Assembly: GCA_015680685.1 (NCBI GenBank)
Contig: MNCI01006882.1
Span: 270,004 to 305,850, forward strand
DNA length: 35,847 bases
Reading direction: 5' to 3'
Origin: Gnetum montanum
Taxonomy: Eukaryota; Streptophyta; Gnetopsida; Gnetales; Gnetaceae
The notes beneath the pieces are model-generated. The model was not told the origin of the DNA and did not search any database. It saw only the letters and a list, made by a program, of their open reading frames with translations. The position numbers and the translations under genes are program-made. Positions 19,861 to 30,829 of this stretch are shown in pieces (within the stretch, counting starts at the first letter, position 1; each line of letters begins with the position of its first letter).

Positions 19861-21850
19861 CGCCGACTTCCACCCCTTAACCTGAAAACATTAATCAAGA
19901 GAAGTTGGACACTTCTTAGAAATTCAAATAGGTGTTCATTATTTCGGATCTCTCCCTTTCCATTCAGTCATGGGGGAGATGGCCACCTATGTTAATCATT
20001 TGAGGCCCTCAGTTCTTTTTAGTTTTTGTTTTACACATTTTTGTTTTACAAATTTCATTAACTTTTTTTTTACAACATCGTTCATACTTTTCCATTTCTT
20101 GTGTGTGTTATCCATCTTGTAAGTTTGTCACCCAATAAGTATTCTTAATGATGGTATGAACTGTTTTTCTATTGGTTGCTAATGTTTGGTTTTTACCTTT
20201 AAGTTATATGTTGATACTAAGGTATGGTTCTTTTGATATGACTGGCAATGAGTTCACTTCATCCATACATCCACAAAATTCTATGGTCTCTCTCGGCTTG
20301 GAAATGTACAGTCCCTTTCTAAATAAGAACTATCAACGAATCGGTGACTAGGTATTTCTCAAACTAAGGAAGGACTCAAGGATTGAAAAGGGTGTGACTT
20401 CAAGGAAACTTGATGCATTGTTGTTGGCCATTCTCTTGGGTGCTTGGATATTTTTCTTCTTGACTTTTCTTACCGTTTCTATGTTACTTAATCATCAGGA
20501 AGCTGAGCAAATAAAAATAACAAAGTCTTTGCATGGTGTGGTTCTCATGCATAAACACATAAAAAAAAGAAAAAAAATCAAGTGAGAATTTAAAGCACAC
20601 CCCTTAGACGAAATAACCATTTGAGCTACAAGCACTGGTTATGGAACTCAAAATAAATATGTTCCCTCTAACTAAGGCTCTTCTCACTTCCCATTCTCTC
20701 CTCCTTCGTTTCGTCCGAATGGTGGTGGCTCTTTGGGAATGCATTCTTGTTACTTCAAGGGGATGGATTGGTCAAATGCATTAATGCGAAGTCACTAGAT
20801 GTGCTTTGTTTGAGGCCGGACTTGGAATGGGATCTACAAAGTCACACTAACCATGAAACACACAAGGGGTTGTACACCACCTTGTTCTTGGGATTCCATT
20901 CCACTCTCTTCCCTCCATCCTTCTCTCCATTGTTCACCTCATTGCCGGTTGTATCATTAGTGTATATTTTGGTTGATGCATTGTTTTCTTTTTGGTAAAT
21001 TCTTGTGGTTAAGACTTTAACTCTTGTTCAAAATGACATTCCCAGAGCCTACAGACTCTTTGAATGTGGGTTTGTCAGGGCATTAAGGGCATGAGCTTGC
21101 TTTGGGGAGGACCCACTGACATTCCTATTTGGTGCACCAGTTAAATTCTTTCCCTTGAACATTTGTGTAATCAACTTTATTTGTTCATTTTCATCTTGAC
21201 ATCCATTTCATCAACGTTACAATTGTCTCTTTTTCTCCATCTTTCTTGTTCTTTTTCTTTCTCCATTCTATCACTACTAGAGGTTCGCTCTTAGTCATGG
21301 GGGTCTAGACCCAAATTTTTTCAATTTTCTCCTAACCCCTACACCTTCGGTAGTCACCACTATGATATCTCCAGATCTGTATCAGCCATACCATGACTCA
21401 GCTAATGGACCTTTCACCAAAGCAAGGTATCAATTGCATTATGATTTATTTACCCTTGCTAATATAAAGATTGTGTTGTGTGTGCAGATAGTAATCATAC
21501 AACAATGGATTGGATCTGGAGGGAACACATGGAATGGAGCAGTGCTGGAAGCAGCTATGCAAGGAGCAAGATCGATGGCGTGCTTACAGATGGACAACGA
21601 AAGGCGCAATCTTAGCGTTGGCAGCAGCAAAATTTCTTCTCTTTTCTCTCTTCTCTCTCAACTGCCAAATAAGGCCTAATGTCAAATGTATAAAGTGTTC
21701 ACTCTTGTTGTCGTGAACACCAGTTTTGTCTTGTTCTATAATGATGATCCGTTCACATATCATCCCATTCACCATTAGTTCCATTTGAGTCAATAATCCC
21801 ATACCATCCTAATATTTTGTAAGGAACTTGAGGATGAGTTTTTATTTAGT
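19861..21850 (+). other. Element B 3' internal region
   Basis: From about 19970 (tcatgggggagatggccacc) this matches the element C sequence that follows its integrase (minus strand from about 27000 down). Shared landmarks are GGTGTGACTTCAAGG, AAAGTCTTTGCATGGTGTGG, CTAACTAAGGCTCTTC, and near the end GTCAATAATCCCATACC and GGATGAGTTTTTATTTAG. One unknown frame (21362-21679, 105 codons) overlaps a second open frame; neither is recognisable. It probably holds the element's 3' untranslated part and remains of an extra ORF. Confidence 0.7.
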
Positions 21851-21860
21851 CATGGGGGTA
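21851..21860 (+). other. Element B polypurine tract
   Basis: catgggggta directly before the 3' LTR start TGATGGGACG; element C has the same tract (reverse CATGGGGGCA) beside its 3' LTR. It primes plus-strand DNA synthesis in LTR elements. Confidence 0.75.
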
Positions 21861-22708
21861 TGATGGGACGCGATATCACATGGGTCGCGATATCACGTCC
21901 ACCGCGATATCGCATCCCCTGCGATATCGCGTCTTCCCCTGTGATACCGCGTACGTGATATCATAGTGCATCATCAAATCTATAAATAAGAGGTGGCTCT
22001 TCCTTGTTTCTCATTCTAGGCCTAGACCGTAGCAAAACTCTGGTAGTTTTACCTCTTCAGAGATAGAATAATTTCCATGTGCCCGTAATAGGAGCTTCAA
22101 AGTGAACGAATCTTTATTCGAGCAAATATTGTACTTGAACACAAGTTTGTGTACGGAAATAAAGACGAACTTCTTGGATAAACCTTGCAGTGCATGGACT
22201 AAGCTAGATAGGACTTTATTTAATGTTATTTATTTTTTATCATTTAATGCTTTATTAGTTAATTAAATCTCTCTCAATCCTTCTCCCATAGTTAAGTGCA
22301 TTCAGTACAACCACTTCGAGCATGTGCGTTACACTTGGTGATCCCAGTAACGAATAGCGTTTGGTAACCAAGGTTGCATTGGTTTAGGGTGTGAACGATA
22401 AGTGCGAACGGATGTTGATGCTAGGTTAATTAAGGCTTAGTTAGTTTATTAAAGTTAGTTAATTAGTCTCTTCACCCTTCACCTCATTAGCATAGGAGAT
22501 AAAATAGAAAAGGTATAAAAATCATATACCTTAGACTTACTTAACCGTACAATCGTGACAAATACAAGTAAGTCTAGGAAGACAACGAATGATTAACCTT
22601 AAGTGTTCCATGAGGTGTGTAGGCACTTAGTTTGCGGAGTTCGACCGAATCGCATGTGTAACGCTCGTATTCGTATGGTTGAGTGTAGGGGTACCTAGCC
22701 ACTCATCA
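21861..22708 (+). mobile_element. Element B 3' LTR
   Basis: 848 bases from TGATGGGACGCG to AGCCACTCATCA; same structure as the 5' LTR: GATATC array 21869-21966, TATA box 21981-21988 (tataaata), then the same R/U5 sequence. Near-collinear with 16564-17405. Confidence 0.92.
21869..21966. repeat. GATATC palindrome array in the B 3' LTR
   Basis: Six copies (GATATC with one GATACC) in CGCGATATCGCG-like context. Copy number and order match the 5' LTR array, but the pattern of point changes differs, showing the arrays decayed independently after insertion. Confidence 0.85.
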
Positions 22709-23348
22709 ATGGGGAAAAATGCATTTTATGCTTTAACTTAGCACATTAAGGCTTATGGTGTAAACAAAGATTGAATTACATTGAAGGTTATGATATAGAG
22801 AAAGACATACTTGATTGGTTGATTTTTATCTCTATTTTTTGCTGCTATTATATTACATAGATATTATTTATCATTCATTTCTTCTTATAGTTATTACCAT
22901 TTGTGCTATGAAATAATGATTTTTCACTTCCTACTACACAAACAAACTTCCACATATGCTTGTGCTATAAAATAATGAATCTTTTCTTCTTATTGTAAAG
23001 ATAATCATTTCATATGTGCTATATAAAAATAAGTGATGTAGGATCTATTACTTCTTTGGTTAGATGACTTAATAATAATTTTTATTACTTTTTGAGCTAC
23101 ATTACTACTTTGCTAAAGTGTAAATTATTTAAGAATAATTTTTTGTCATTATTATTGAGGACAAAGACCCCTTCTATTATCAATACTAATTGATAGCAAG
23201 TATCCCCACTTTTCCTATTACTCAACCTTCCCCTTTGATATAGTAATTTTAGAATTTCTTTTACTAAATTTTTTTTAATCCATATCTCAAGTTTACCATT
23301 AGGAATCCAAATTGTAACTGAGGTTTCTATACCAAGTCTCTTACCACT
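22709..23348. other. Spacer between elements B and C
   Basis: AT-rich. A phrase like tgtgctatgaaataatga recurs three times with changes (near 22912, 22965, 23015), a weak repeat of about 50 bases. No gene recognised. Confidence 0.45.
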
Positions 23349-24238
23349 TGATGAGTGGTGAGGTATCCCTACGCCCAACCATATAAATCACTAAGGCATT
23401 CACATGCAATCTGGTTGAATTCCATGGATTGCTAGTGTTCTCATACATAAGATTTAATCTAGAAGGTGAATCTAATCATGGAACGATTTTTTTCTTCCAA
23501 ACTACACTTGTGAGGCTTAGTTGTATGGCTTAAGTGTTATTAAGGCACATGATTTTTATTATTTTATATTTTGTTTGCCTAAGGTTGGTAATAGATTGAG
23601 AATAAATTGATTAACTAATTCAACTAACTTAATTGCTAATTAATAATTAACTATCCTAACATAAGCATTTGGTCCTAATTTTTGTACACTTCATGAACAC
23701 ATACAACACTGCTAGATGACCAAGTGTTATGTACTAATGGGATTACCAAGTGTTATACGTATGGTTGTAGTGGTCGTACTTATGTTTGTTGGTCTATTTA
23801 GCTTAATTGATTGCTTAAAAGCTTAATCATCTTAGCTTAATTAATCACTTAGTTAATGAAAATTAATAAATGCATAAATAAATCATTAAACTAGTCCAAG
23901 TGTTGTAAGGTTGATCAAAAATCTTGTCTTTATTGCCACACACATTGCGATGCTTAGGTACAACAATGCTTGAATAAAGATTCGTACACTGCTTGACTCC
24001 TATTGTGGGCACTTAGAAAATTATTCTATCTCTTATAGGAATGAATTACAAGAGTTTTGTTAGCAATTGAAATTCTAACTCCCCATTAACATGGCTAGGG
24101 TGTCATATTTATAAACTTACAAGGATGCCATGTTGACAGGTACACATCAATGTGGGAAACCCTATGTTGATGGGATCTTGTTGACATGGTTGCATTGACG
24201 ACATCTCATCAACATAGCTAACCAAAGACTCTTCATCA
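23349..24238 (-). mobile_element. Element C 3' LTR
   Basis: 890-base reverse LTR: minus strand starts TGATGAAGAGTC at 24238 and ends CCACTTGATGAG-complement (…CTCATCA) at 23349. A polypurine tract lies on its right side and no primer site on its left, so it is the 3' LTR of a minus-strand element whose body lies to the right. R/U5 shares CTTTATTCAAGC, AATAAAGACAAG and the terminal GGGTATGG/GGTACCTC-like end with the other LTRs, but the U3 lacks GATATC palindromes and instead repeats ATGTTGA(T/C) words. TATA box is reverse TTTATAAATATG near 24110. Confidence 0.85.
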
Positions 24239-24252
24239 TGCCCCCATGGCTA
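24239..24252 (-). other. Element C polypurine tract
   Basis: Minus strand GCCATGGGGGCA directly before the LTR start, matching the tract of element B. It sets element orientation. Confidence 0.75.
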
Positions 24253-24469
24253 AATGAAAACTCATCCCTGAGTTCCTTACAAAATTGGAAAGGTATGGGA
24301 TTATTGACTAACACACGATACAACAAAACAAAACTAAGTGCCCAAGTGTACAAATCGACATTGATTACAAAATTTTGGTGTTCATAACACAAAATTGAAC
24401 ACCAAAACATGATTGAACAAAATTGGATAAAAGATCCTCTAATGACATGAAGACAGTTGAAAAGATTAG

Positions 24470-24985
24470 ATAGTCCCAAGTGGTGGAGCTTCCTGAGGTT
24501 TCAAAGCACCTTCTCCCGCTTTGGGTGCACATGGTGGTTGAGGTGGCTATGGTTGTCTTGCTATAGCTACCACTTTTGGTGGGAGGTGAAAGGCATCCAA
24601 CAATGCCTTCATCTTCTCCTCCCTACTCTAGGGATCATTTATAGTTCACATAGCATCACTAATGTGGGTTGGAATGGGGATATCCCACAGATAGGACATT
24701 ACTAGGAACAAATTTTTTGATTTGATCTACTTAAGATAGGCTTATGTTAACATCATCTCAAGGTTTGCTTGTGAAGCTGGTGCCTCCTCTTGATGGGATT
24801 GCTCTATCACTGCTACTTGTTGAGGAATTGGAAGGATAGTTTCCACCTCAAGCTCCTTCCTAAGAGGTCCTGTAGCATCGGTTGCTACTTGTTCTTCTTG
24901 GGCTTGTTCTTGGTCCTTTCCTATTCATGGTCATTTTTCTTGTGGCTGTGATGGTTCTCCTTACTATGTGTGCTTCCCCTTTGAT
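24470..24985 (-). pseudogene. Element C downstream ORF remnant (unknown)
   Basis: Minus-strand frame beyond the integrase. It reads, with stops, KDQEQAQEEQVATDATGPLR, KELEVETILPIPQQVAVIEQ, SHQEEAPASQANLEMML, and after a gap EEKMKALLDAFHLPPKVVAI and APKAGEGALKPQEAPPLG. Glu/Gln/Pro-rich and low complexity, not resembling an envelope protein. It sits where Athila-type elements carry an extra ORF between integrase and 3' LTR. Function unknown. Confidence 0.4.
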
Positions 24986-27149
24986 GCCATCTATGGTCAC
25001 AACACATCCGAGGATTAGTATATATAATGTGGAACTTATAATATTTTGATATCTTGTCTCGTTAGTTAGTTACATTTAGGCTAAGGTTGGACCATGGTAT
25101 ATTGGTTATATTATTATTATTTTATTAATTTTTTTAGTTCAAAGCATTATAGGAGCTACTTGGAAGAGTTTAACTTCTGCAATTTGATGTTTTCATGTTG
25201 GTTTGTTTGTTAAACCTTTGGGGGAGTTAGAACATTTGGAAATATTTTTCATAAAAAATTTTAGGTTTGTAGCCCCCACAACTAAGAGCTTACCTTTAGT
25301 AGTAACATGGTTGAAGAACAAAGTGATTTAGACAAATGGTTAGGAAGATATGGCTTCTGGAAGGTTTTGGGCTTTGAAAATTGCAAAAACTCCTCTGGCA
25401 TTTTAAAGGAAATGTGCAAAATTCAAAGTGTGGGCATGTATATATAGATTATTTTTGTGCTATGTTGATGGGGTGTCATAAACGGGGTCTTGTATACGTC
25501 TGGGATCCATCGATGGGTACCGACTTACAAAGGTTATAAACAAAATTTTTCAGCTTGAATTTCTCAAAAAATACCCAGAGTTTTTTTTATGAAAGTGGGG
25601 TCCATGGAGTTCTAGAAAAGCCAAGAACTTGATGGAATCATCAAAGAGGATTGTTAAAAGCTCAATAATTGAAAAATTGAATGGAGAATGTGTTCATTGA
25701 AGAAATTTCCCTAAGGAGCGCACAGTTGGATGCATTAGATGGGACACACAAAGGTTTGGATTGTAGGAATGTCTAAGGATGAGGTACTTAACTAAACCAA
25801 CTGAGAGATATGTAAGTGGGTCCTTCCCGTAGTAGGCACATGCCCTTTTTTCCCTTGCATAACTTCAACCTAAGGAGTCTGTGGGCCCCATAGGTGATTA
25901 ATGGTTATGAAAGTCAAGGACCAAAACCCAGAAGATTGTACCTAAGAATTCAGGCATGTTAAACTAAGACATTGAATAGGGACATGGACACTAGCAGTGA
26001 GGTGAGTCATGGAAAACATATATGGATGAGAGAGAAAGTGGAATGGAGTTCCTGATTAAGGTCACACAAAGTCCCTCGTGGATTTTGTGGTTAAATGACC
26101 TAATAAAATCCATCCTTAGTTTAGACCAAAATCAACCACATTCAGTGACTTTGCATTGCCACTCTAAGATTGGTCCACCCCCTTGAGACACAAGAGTGCT
26201 CCCATAGATCAAACACCATTCCTTATAAAGAAGAAAAGAGAAGCTAGCAGTGAGGAAGGGCCTTAGTTAGAGGGGACCTTTAGGCATGGGTAACATGTCC
26301 TTCTAGTCCCATAACCAATGCTTGTAGCTCGTTATTCTGTCTAAGGGGTGTGCTTTGAATTTCCATCATTTTTTTATTTTTTCATTTATATTTATTTATT
26401 AATATTTTTTTTCTTTTCTTCTCTTTTTATCTTTTTTTTTCTAGATGGGAACCACACCATGTAAAGACTTATTCAACTTCCTATTATTGGTCGACACGGA
26501 ATGGTAAGAAATCCATGAAAACACTTATGCACCCATGCAAGTAGAAGGGTACAAAGAGTATTGAGTCCCCTTGAAGTCACACCCTGTTCAAATCCTTGAA
26601 TTCTTTCTAGGTCTAAAAACTACCAAGGTCACAAGTTTGTTAAAGTTTTACTTAATGAAAAGGGATCTCATACTTCCAAAATAAGAAAAACCATAGAGTT
26701 TGTGGATGGAAACCAAACATTAACAACCAAAAAAATAATATGTACAAACCACCATTAACAATAACTATAACACCAATGTGTTTTGTTAACACAAAGCACT
26801 TTATTAGAAAAAATTTTAGAAAATCACATCCAAAACAAAGGAAATTATACAAAGTGTAAAATATTCAAGAAAGATCAAATGTACCAATGATGGTGTAAAA
26901 CAAAAAATTATGTAAAATAGGAAAAATGTGTTAAAAAAATAGAAAAATTGAGGAGCCACATAAATGGTTACCATGGATGGCCATCTTTCCCATGATTGAG
27001 TTGGAAGGAGGAGATTCAAAAGATTGAGTGAGGTTGTTCATCCAATGAGGTGTTGCTTCCATTGGCTTGCTTGGGCTCATGGAAAGGTTTGAGATGGTCC
27101 TATAAGGAAAATTTTCATCAATTATATAAGGCCTCTCGCACAACATTTA
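24986..27149 (-). other. Element C 3' non-coding region
   Basis: Sequence between integrase and the downstream ORF remnant. It carries the landmarks shared with element B (reverse GGTGTGACTTCAAGG near 26570, CTTTACATGGTGTGG near 26450-26470, CTAACTAAGGCCCTTCC near 26260). Short frames here have no recognisable content. About 2 kb, longer than the matching part of B. Confidence 0.6.
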
Positions 27150-28060
27150 AAATTTTGTTCATTGTGGAATATGTGTGGGGTTCTAGCAGAGGACCTTATC
27201 TCTAGGTTGAAATTTGACTTTCCTTATTCTTAGGTCATGTCGTTGCTTGTTGCAAGCCTTATGCACTTCATTTCAGGATAGGGCCGTTAATTGATTTTCA
27301 TCTAGCACATTAAGGTTGATCAATTGTTCTTTTTCAGCTAGAATCATGTGAAGATTTAGGTCACAGGCTATTGGGAGTGGATGAATCGTAGATTGAATAG
27401 GAAATGTTGGTAGTTCTGGTACACTAGCTCATAGGGAGAGTAGCCTATAGGGAGTTTTCATGTTGAGTGGTAGGCCTAAAGGGCATCGTTGAGTTTTGTA
27501 CTATGGTCTCTCCTATATTTGCTAACAGTTCTTGTTAAGATCTTTGTAATCTCCCTATTAGTAACCTCTTTTTGACCATTGGCTTAGGGGTGATAGTGTG
27601 TTGTTATGTTATGTTCAACCCCCAAGCATTACATGAGCTTACAAAAAGTGGTGCCTATGAAATGGGTTCCATTGTTAGAAATTAGTGCATGTGCATCCCA
27701 AACTTGTTTATAATGTGTTATTGAAAGAACCAAGTAGCAATGGATGATGTACAATCACTGACAATTGCTACTTCTACCCGTTTCAACTACAATGATAATG
27801 TCTACCTTTCCATTAGACATGAGTGTGATGGGACCCATGAAGTCTATGCCCCATATGTCAAAGAATTCTAGTGGTTGGATCCACCATTGAGGTCCCTCCA
27901 TTTATGCAGTCATCCCACCATCTCATTGATAGCTTTCACAAGATCAGACAAATTTGTGGACATCCCTAAAGATTGTTGGCTAATAGTACCTTACCATTAG
28001 GACTTTAATGGCCATGCATCTCCCTAGATAGTGGCATCTACAAGGGCCCTCACGAGTATC
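27150..28060 (-). pseudogene. Element C integrase
   Basis: Minus-strand integrase of Ty3/gypsy type, with stops. Zinc-finger remnant: PTIFRDVHKFV...CESYQ..DGGM. Core: FFDIWGIDFMGPITLMSNGK (first Asp in IDFMGP, near 27835), AHALISNNGTHFIGTTF (second catalytic Asp of ISDNG replaced by Asn, near 27670) and ANGQKEVTNREITKILTRTV (catalytic Glu, near 27560), then AYHSTWKLPIGYSPYELVY. Integrase inserts element cDNA into the chromosome. The lost Asp and several TAG/TAA codons make it inactive. Confidence 0.85.
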
Positions 28061-28910
28061 TTGGAGAATGTGTAGTTGATTAGTATCAGGGACATACCAA
28101 CAAACCAAGCTATCGGTGCACACCTTGTCAAGGTGTTCGTTGATTTCCATGAAGCACTTGGCCTGATGAAGAAACTGTTGTTTCTTCCTATGATCCAGAT
28201 CTTGTGGCATCTCCTAAGTAAGAAGATAAGTGAGGATGCCATCATACCATTTTGGTTTTGTGGGCACCTGGTCATTAATTGCTCTTATAAAGAGGAGTTC
28301 ATCAGGAAATTGATTAGAGAATGGACTTTCCTCCTCTTTGTTATTCCATCTTAACCAAGAGAGATGATCAGCAGCCACATTCTTAGTCCCTTTTTGATCT
28401 ACCATCGTAAAATTGAATTCTTGCAAGATCACTAGTCACCTTATGACATGAGGGCTCACCATTGGCTTATTCATTAGGAAGTGAATGACACTATGGTCCA
28501 TGTGCACATACACTTTGTATCCAAGCACATAGTGCCTGAAATTTTTCAAAGCATACACTACTGTCATCAGTTCTTTCTCCATTGTGATGTAATTGAGCTG
28601 TGCATCCACAATGCTTCAGCTTTCGTAGTGGATGTAATATGGATGTTTCTTATTGTCCAACTACATCAGCATAGCTCCTAAGGCATAATTTAATGCATTC
28701 ATCATGATATGAAATGGTCTGGACTAGTCTAGTGCTTGTAGAATTGGAGTTTCTATGAGTTTTTCCTTCAACTATTGGAATGCATTTTCACATTCCTTAG
28801 TCTAAAAAAATGAGGCATCTTTCTTTGTTTGCTTAAACAATGATTTTGTGATCCCTGAGAAATTCTCTATGAATCGTTGGTAGTAACTAGTGTGTCCAAG
28901 GATTGACTGG
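28061..28910 (-). pseudogene. Element C RNase H
   Basis: Minus strand after the RT: LGHTSYYQRFIENFSGITKS, LFKQTKKDASFF, ENAFQ..LKEKLIETPILQ, MNALNYALGAML (catalytic Asp position changed to Asn), ELMTVVYALKNFRHYVLGYK, VYVHMDHSVIHFLMNKPMVS (Asp kept), then ILQEFNFTMVDQKGTKNVAA and DHLSWL, the standard end of plant gypsy RNase H (K-G-x-x-N-x-x-A-D-x-L-S). Degrades RNA in the RNA:DNA hybrid during reverse transcription. At least four stops. Confidence 0.85.
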
Positions 28911-29840
28911 ACATGTTTAACTATTTCCTGGTTGATGGTTTATTCCTTGGATGAACCTTATCTTTTCAAGATCTACCTTGATCCCTACTTGTGAGATTTT
29001 GTGCCCCAAGACTATGCTTTCTTGAACCATTAGATGGCTCTTTTGCCAATTGAGCTGCAGGTTTGTATCCACACATCTTTTTAATACTTGCTCAAGGTGA
29101 TCCAAGGCTTACTCAAATATAGCACCATAAGTGTAAAAGTCATCCATGAAGACTTCCACCCCACTACCAATTTGTTGCTGAAAGATGCTCAAGAGCAAGC
29201 ATTGGAATGTGGTAGGAGTATTGCATAGACCAAAAGACATCATTCGATATGCAAAATTTCTCTAGGAACTCGTAAATATAGTTTTGGCTTGATCCTATGG
29301 TGCAATCTGAAGTTGGTTATAGCCACTATAACCATCCAGAAAGCTATAATAGTAATGTCTAGAAATGGTATCCAACACTTGACTGACAAATGACAATGGA
29401 AAATGATCTTTGAATATTGTCATGTTTAATAGCCTAAAATTAATATAAACCCATCACTTACCACCTTTCTTTAGCACAATAGGATAGATGAATCTTGTCT
29501 TGAGGAGTTTTTCTATCCTCTCCTTAATGATTTTCTTTAATTTCAAATTCAACTCCCATTGTGGCTGCTTCCTTGGCTTTATGGTCGAATCAGTATAGAT
29601 ATAGTGCTGGCATGTTCATGGATCAATCCTAGTGAGTTCAAAATATGATGAAGTAATGGTTATTGGCCATTTGTTAACCACTTTCAACAGTTTGTCTTTT
29701 TGTTCAGGAGCAAGTTTAGCATTGATTATAATCGACTTTCCATTTTTTAAAAATGCATATTCTAGGATTACAGTTAGAGTTTTACACTCTAGGGGTTGTT
29801 TAAAATTTTCAAGGACTTCCAACTCTCCCCAATAGGTATC
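28911..29840 (-). pseudogene. Element C reverse transcriptase
   Basis: Minus strand. N-terminal linker LECKTLTVILEYAFLKNGKS and EQKDKLLKVVNKWPITI (29616-29822), then PQWELNLKLKKIIKERIEKL, VYINFRLLNMTIFKDHFPL, HYYYSFLDGYSGYNQLQIAP, FAYRMMSFGLCNTPTTFQCL, VEVFMDDF (catalytic Y/F-M-D-D, near 29137-29158), HLEQVLKRCVDTNLQLNWQK and ESIVLGHKISQVGIKVDLEK. All RT blocks are present in order, and the catalytic Asp pair is intact, but stops near 29590, 29450, 29275 and 29110 break the frame. DHFPLPF...FLDGYSGYNQ and FMDDF place it among plant Ty3/gypsy elements of the Athila/Tat side. Confidence 0.9.
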
Positions 29841-30805
29841 ATCATTTTCATCAATAGAGAGTTAGCGATGAACTCGCTCTAGTTCATCCATGCCTACAAC
29901 ATAGGTGCATGTGAGGCTCTCAGTTGATTTTATGCAAATTTTATTACTCTTAGAATTAGTTGTCAGCCATTGGATACCCTCTTATTTTGTGGTTGCTACA
30001 TACAGGCACCTTTGAATATTTGCCTCATTTGCACACTACCTACATGAGAAAATGGATGCTCCTTTCATAGAACAGAGTTTTTACATGTAGTTGCACCTTG
30101 TATCGTTGTACATGATGCATGGGACTTGTTTCTTCTTAATCTTTTCGAATGCATTTTCCTTGAAAATTTCTAGGGAAAGATCTCTGATGCCCATTCTTGT
30201 ATCAACGGTACTTAGCCATGCCCTTCCCATAATGATTGGAAAATCTCCCTTGCAATTCTTAACTTTGATCATTAGGAAATTGATAACATAAGATCACCCA
30301 TAGATAGTGGTCACAATATCTTCTACTTCAATGGAATAGTGATGGACTGGTTTGCCAATTCTAATCTAATATTGCTCTTCTTGATAGGTGGTAGGTTCCA
30401 AGTAGTATACATCTCATGGAAAATTAGACTAACACCAAAACCTAAATTCAAAAGAGCTTGGCATGATTCATTCTCAACAATCTATAAATAGATAAGTGGA
30501 CTTCCAGGATTGGCTAATTTCCTAGGAAGGTTGCCAACCTAGATTTAGTTAGATATGATATGAGTGAACATAACAGTGCAAATATTGGGAGGCATTTGGT
30601 TTGAAGGGCTCTCGGTTTGATGATTTGCAGAGGATACGAAAGGAATAGGGTGACTAGCTGCATGGGTTTGTAAGGGCTTAGGAGGGTTGTTGGATTAGAA
30701 GAATGGTCATTTGCGAGATGTAGGTTCTAGTTGTGGATTAATGATCCTTATAGCGTTATGCTGTTGTAGTTGAGCTGGAATCTTACTCTACATGGATGGA
30801 GTAGG
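29841..30805 (-). pseudogene. Element C protease and end of gag
   Basis: Minus strand. 30720-30805: QLQQHNAIRIINPQLEPTSR, matching the gag C-terminus of element B (QLQQRNATRAINLQL). 30081-30560: LPRKLANPGSPLIYL, ALLNLGFGVSLIFHEMY (catalytic Asp replaced by Asn), LPPIKKSNIRLELANQSITI, GDFPIIMGRAWLSTVDTRMG and LSLEIFKENAFEKIKKK. Block-by-block match to the protease of element B. Linker NIQRCLYVATTK near 30000 is shared too. Dead by stops and by loss of Asp. Confidence 0.85.
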
Positions 30806-30829
30806 TAATAGCTACATGGATGTGCATCT

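Larger units (their letters stand above)
16564..22708 (+). mobile_element. Element B, complete LTR retrotransposon lacking pol enzymes
   Basis: 6145-base plus-strand element bounded by two full LTRs (16564-17405 and 21861-22708), with tRNA-Asp-type primer site, gag and protease relics, a long non-coding 3' part and a polypurine tract. RT, RNase H and integrase are absent. Flanks are gtggg at 16559-16563 and atggg at 22709-22713, a five-base target-site copy with one change. It shares protease, 3' region and LTR end sequences with element C on the other strand, so it is best read as a non-autonomous, internally deleted member of that Ty3/gypsy lineage (Athila-like by primer site and D-L-G protease). 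Confidence 0.88.

Noticed and set aside
20394-20998. Hydrophobic frames (63 and 83 codons) as small membrane proteins
   Set aside because: They lie in the 3' non-coding part of element B; the matching part of C is not open.
26652-27019. Hydrophobic minus-strand frames as an envelope-like membrane protein
   Set aside because: The Phe/Leu/Ile runs come from T-rich non-coding DNA shared with element B; no signal peptide or conserved motif, and frames overlap.
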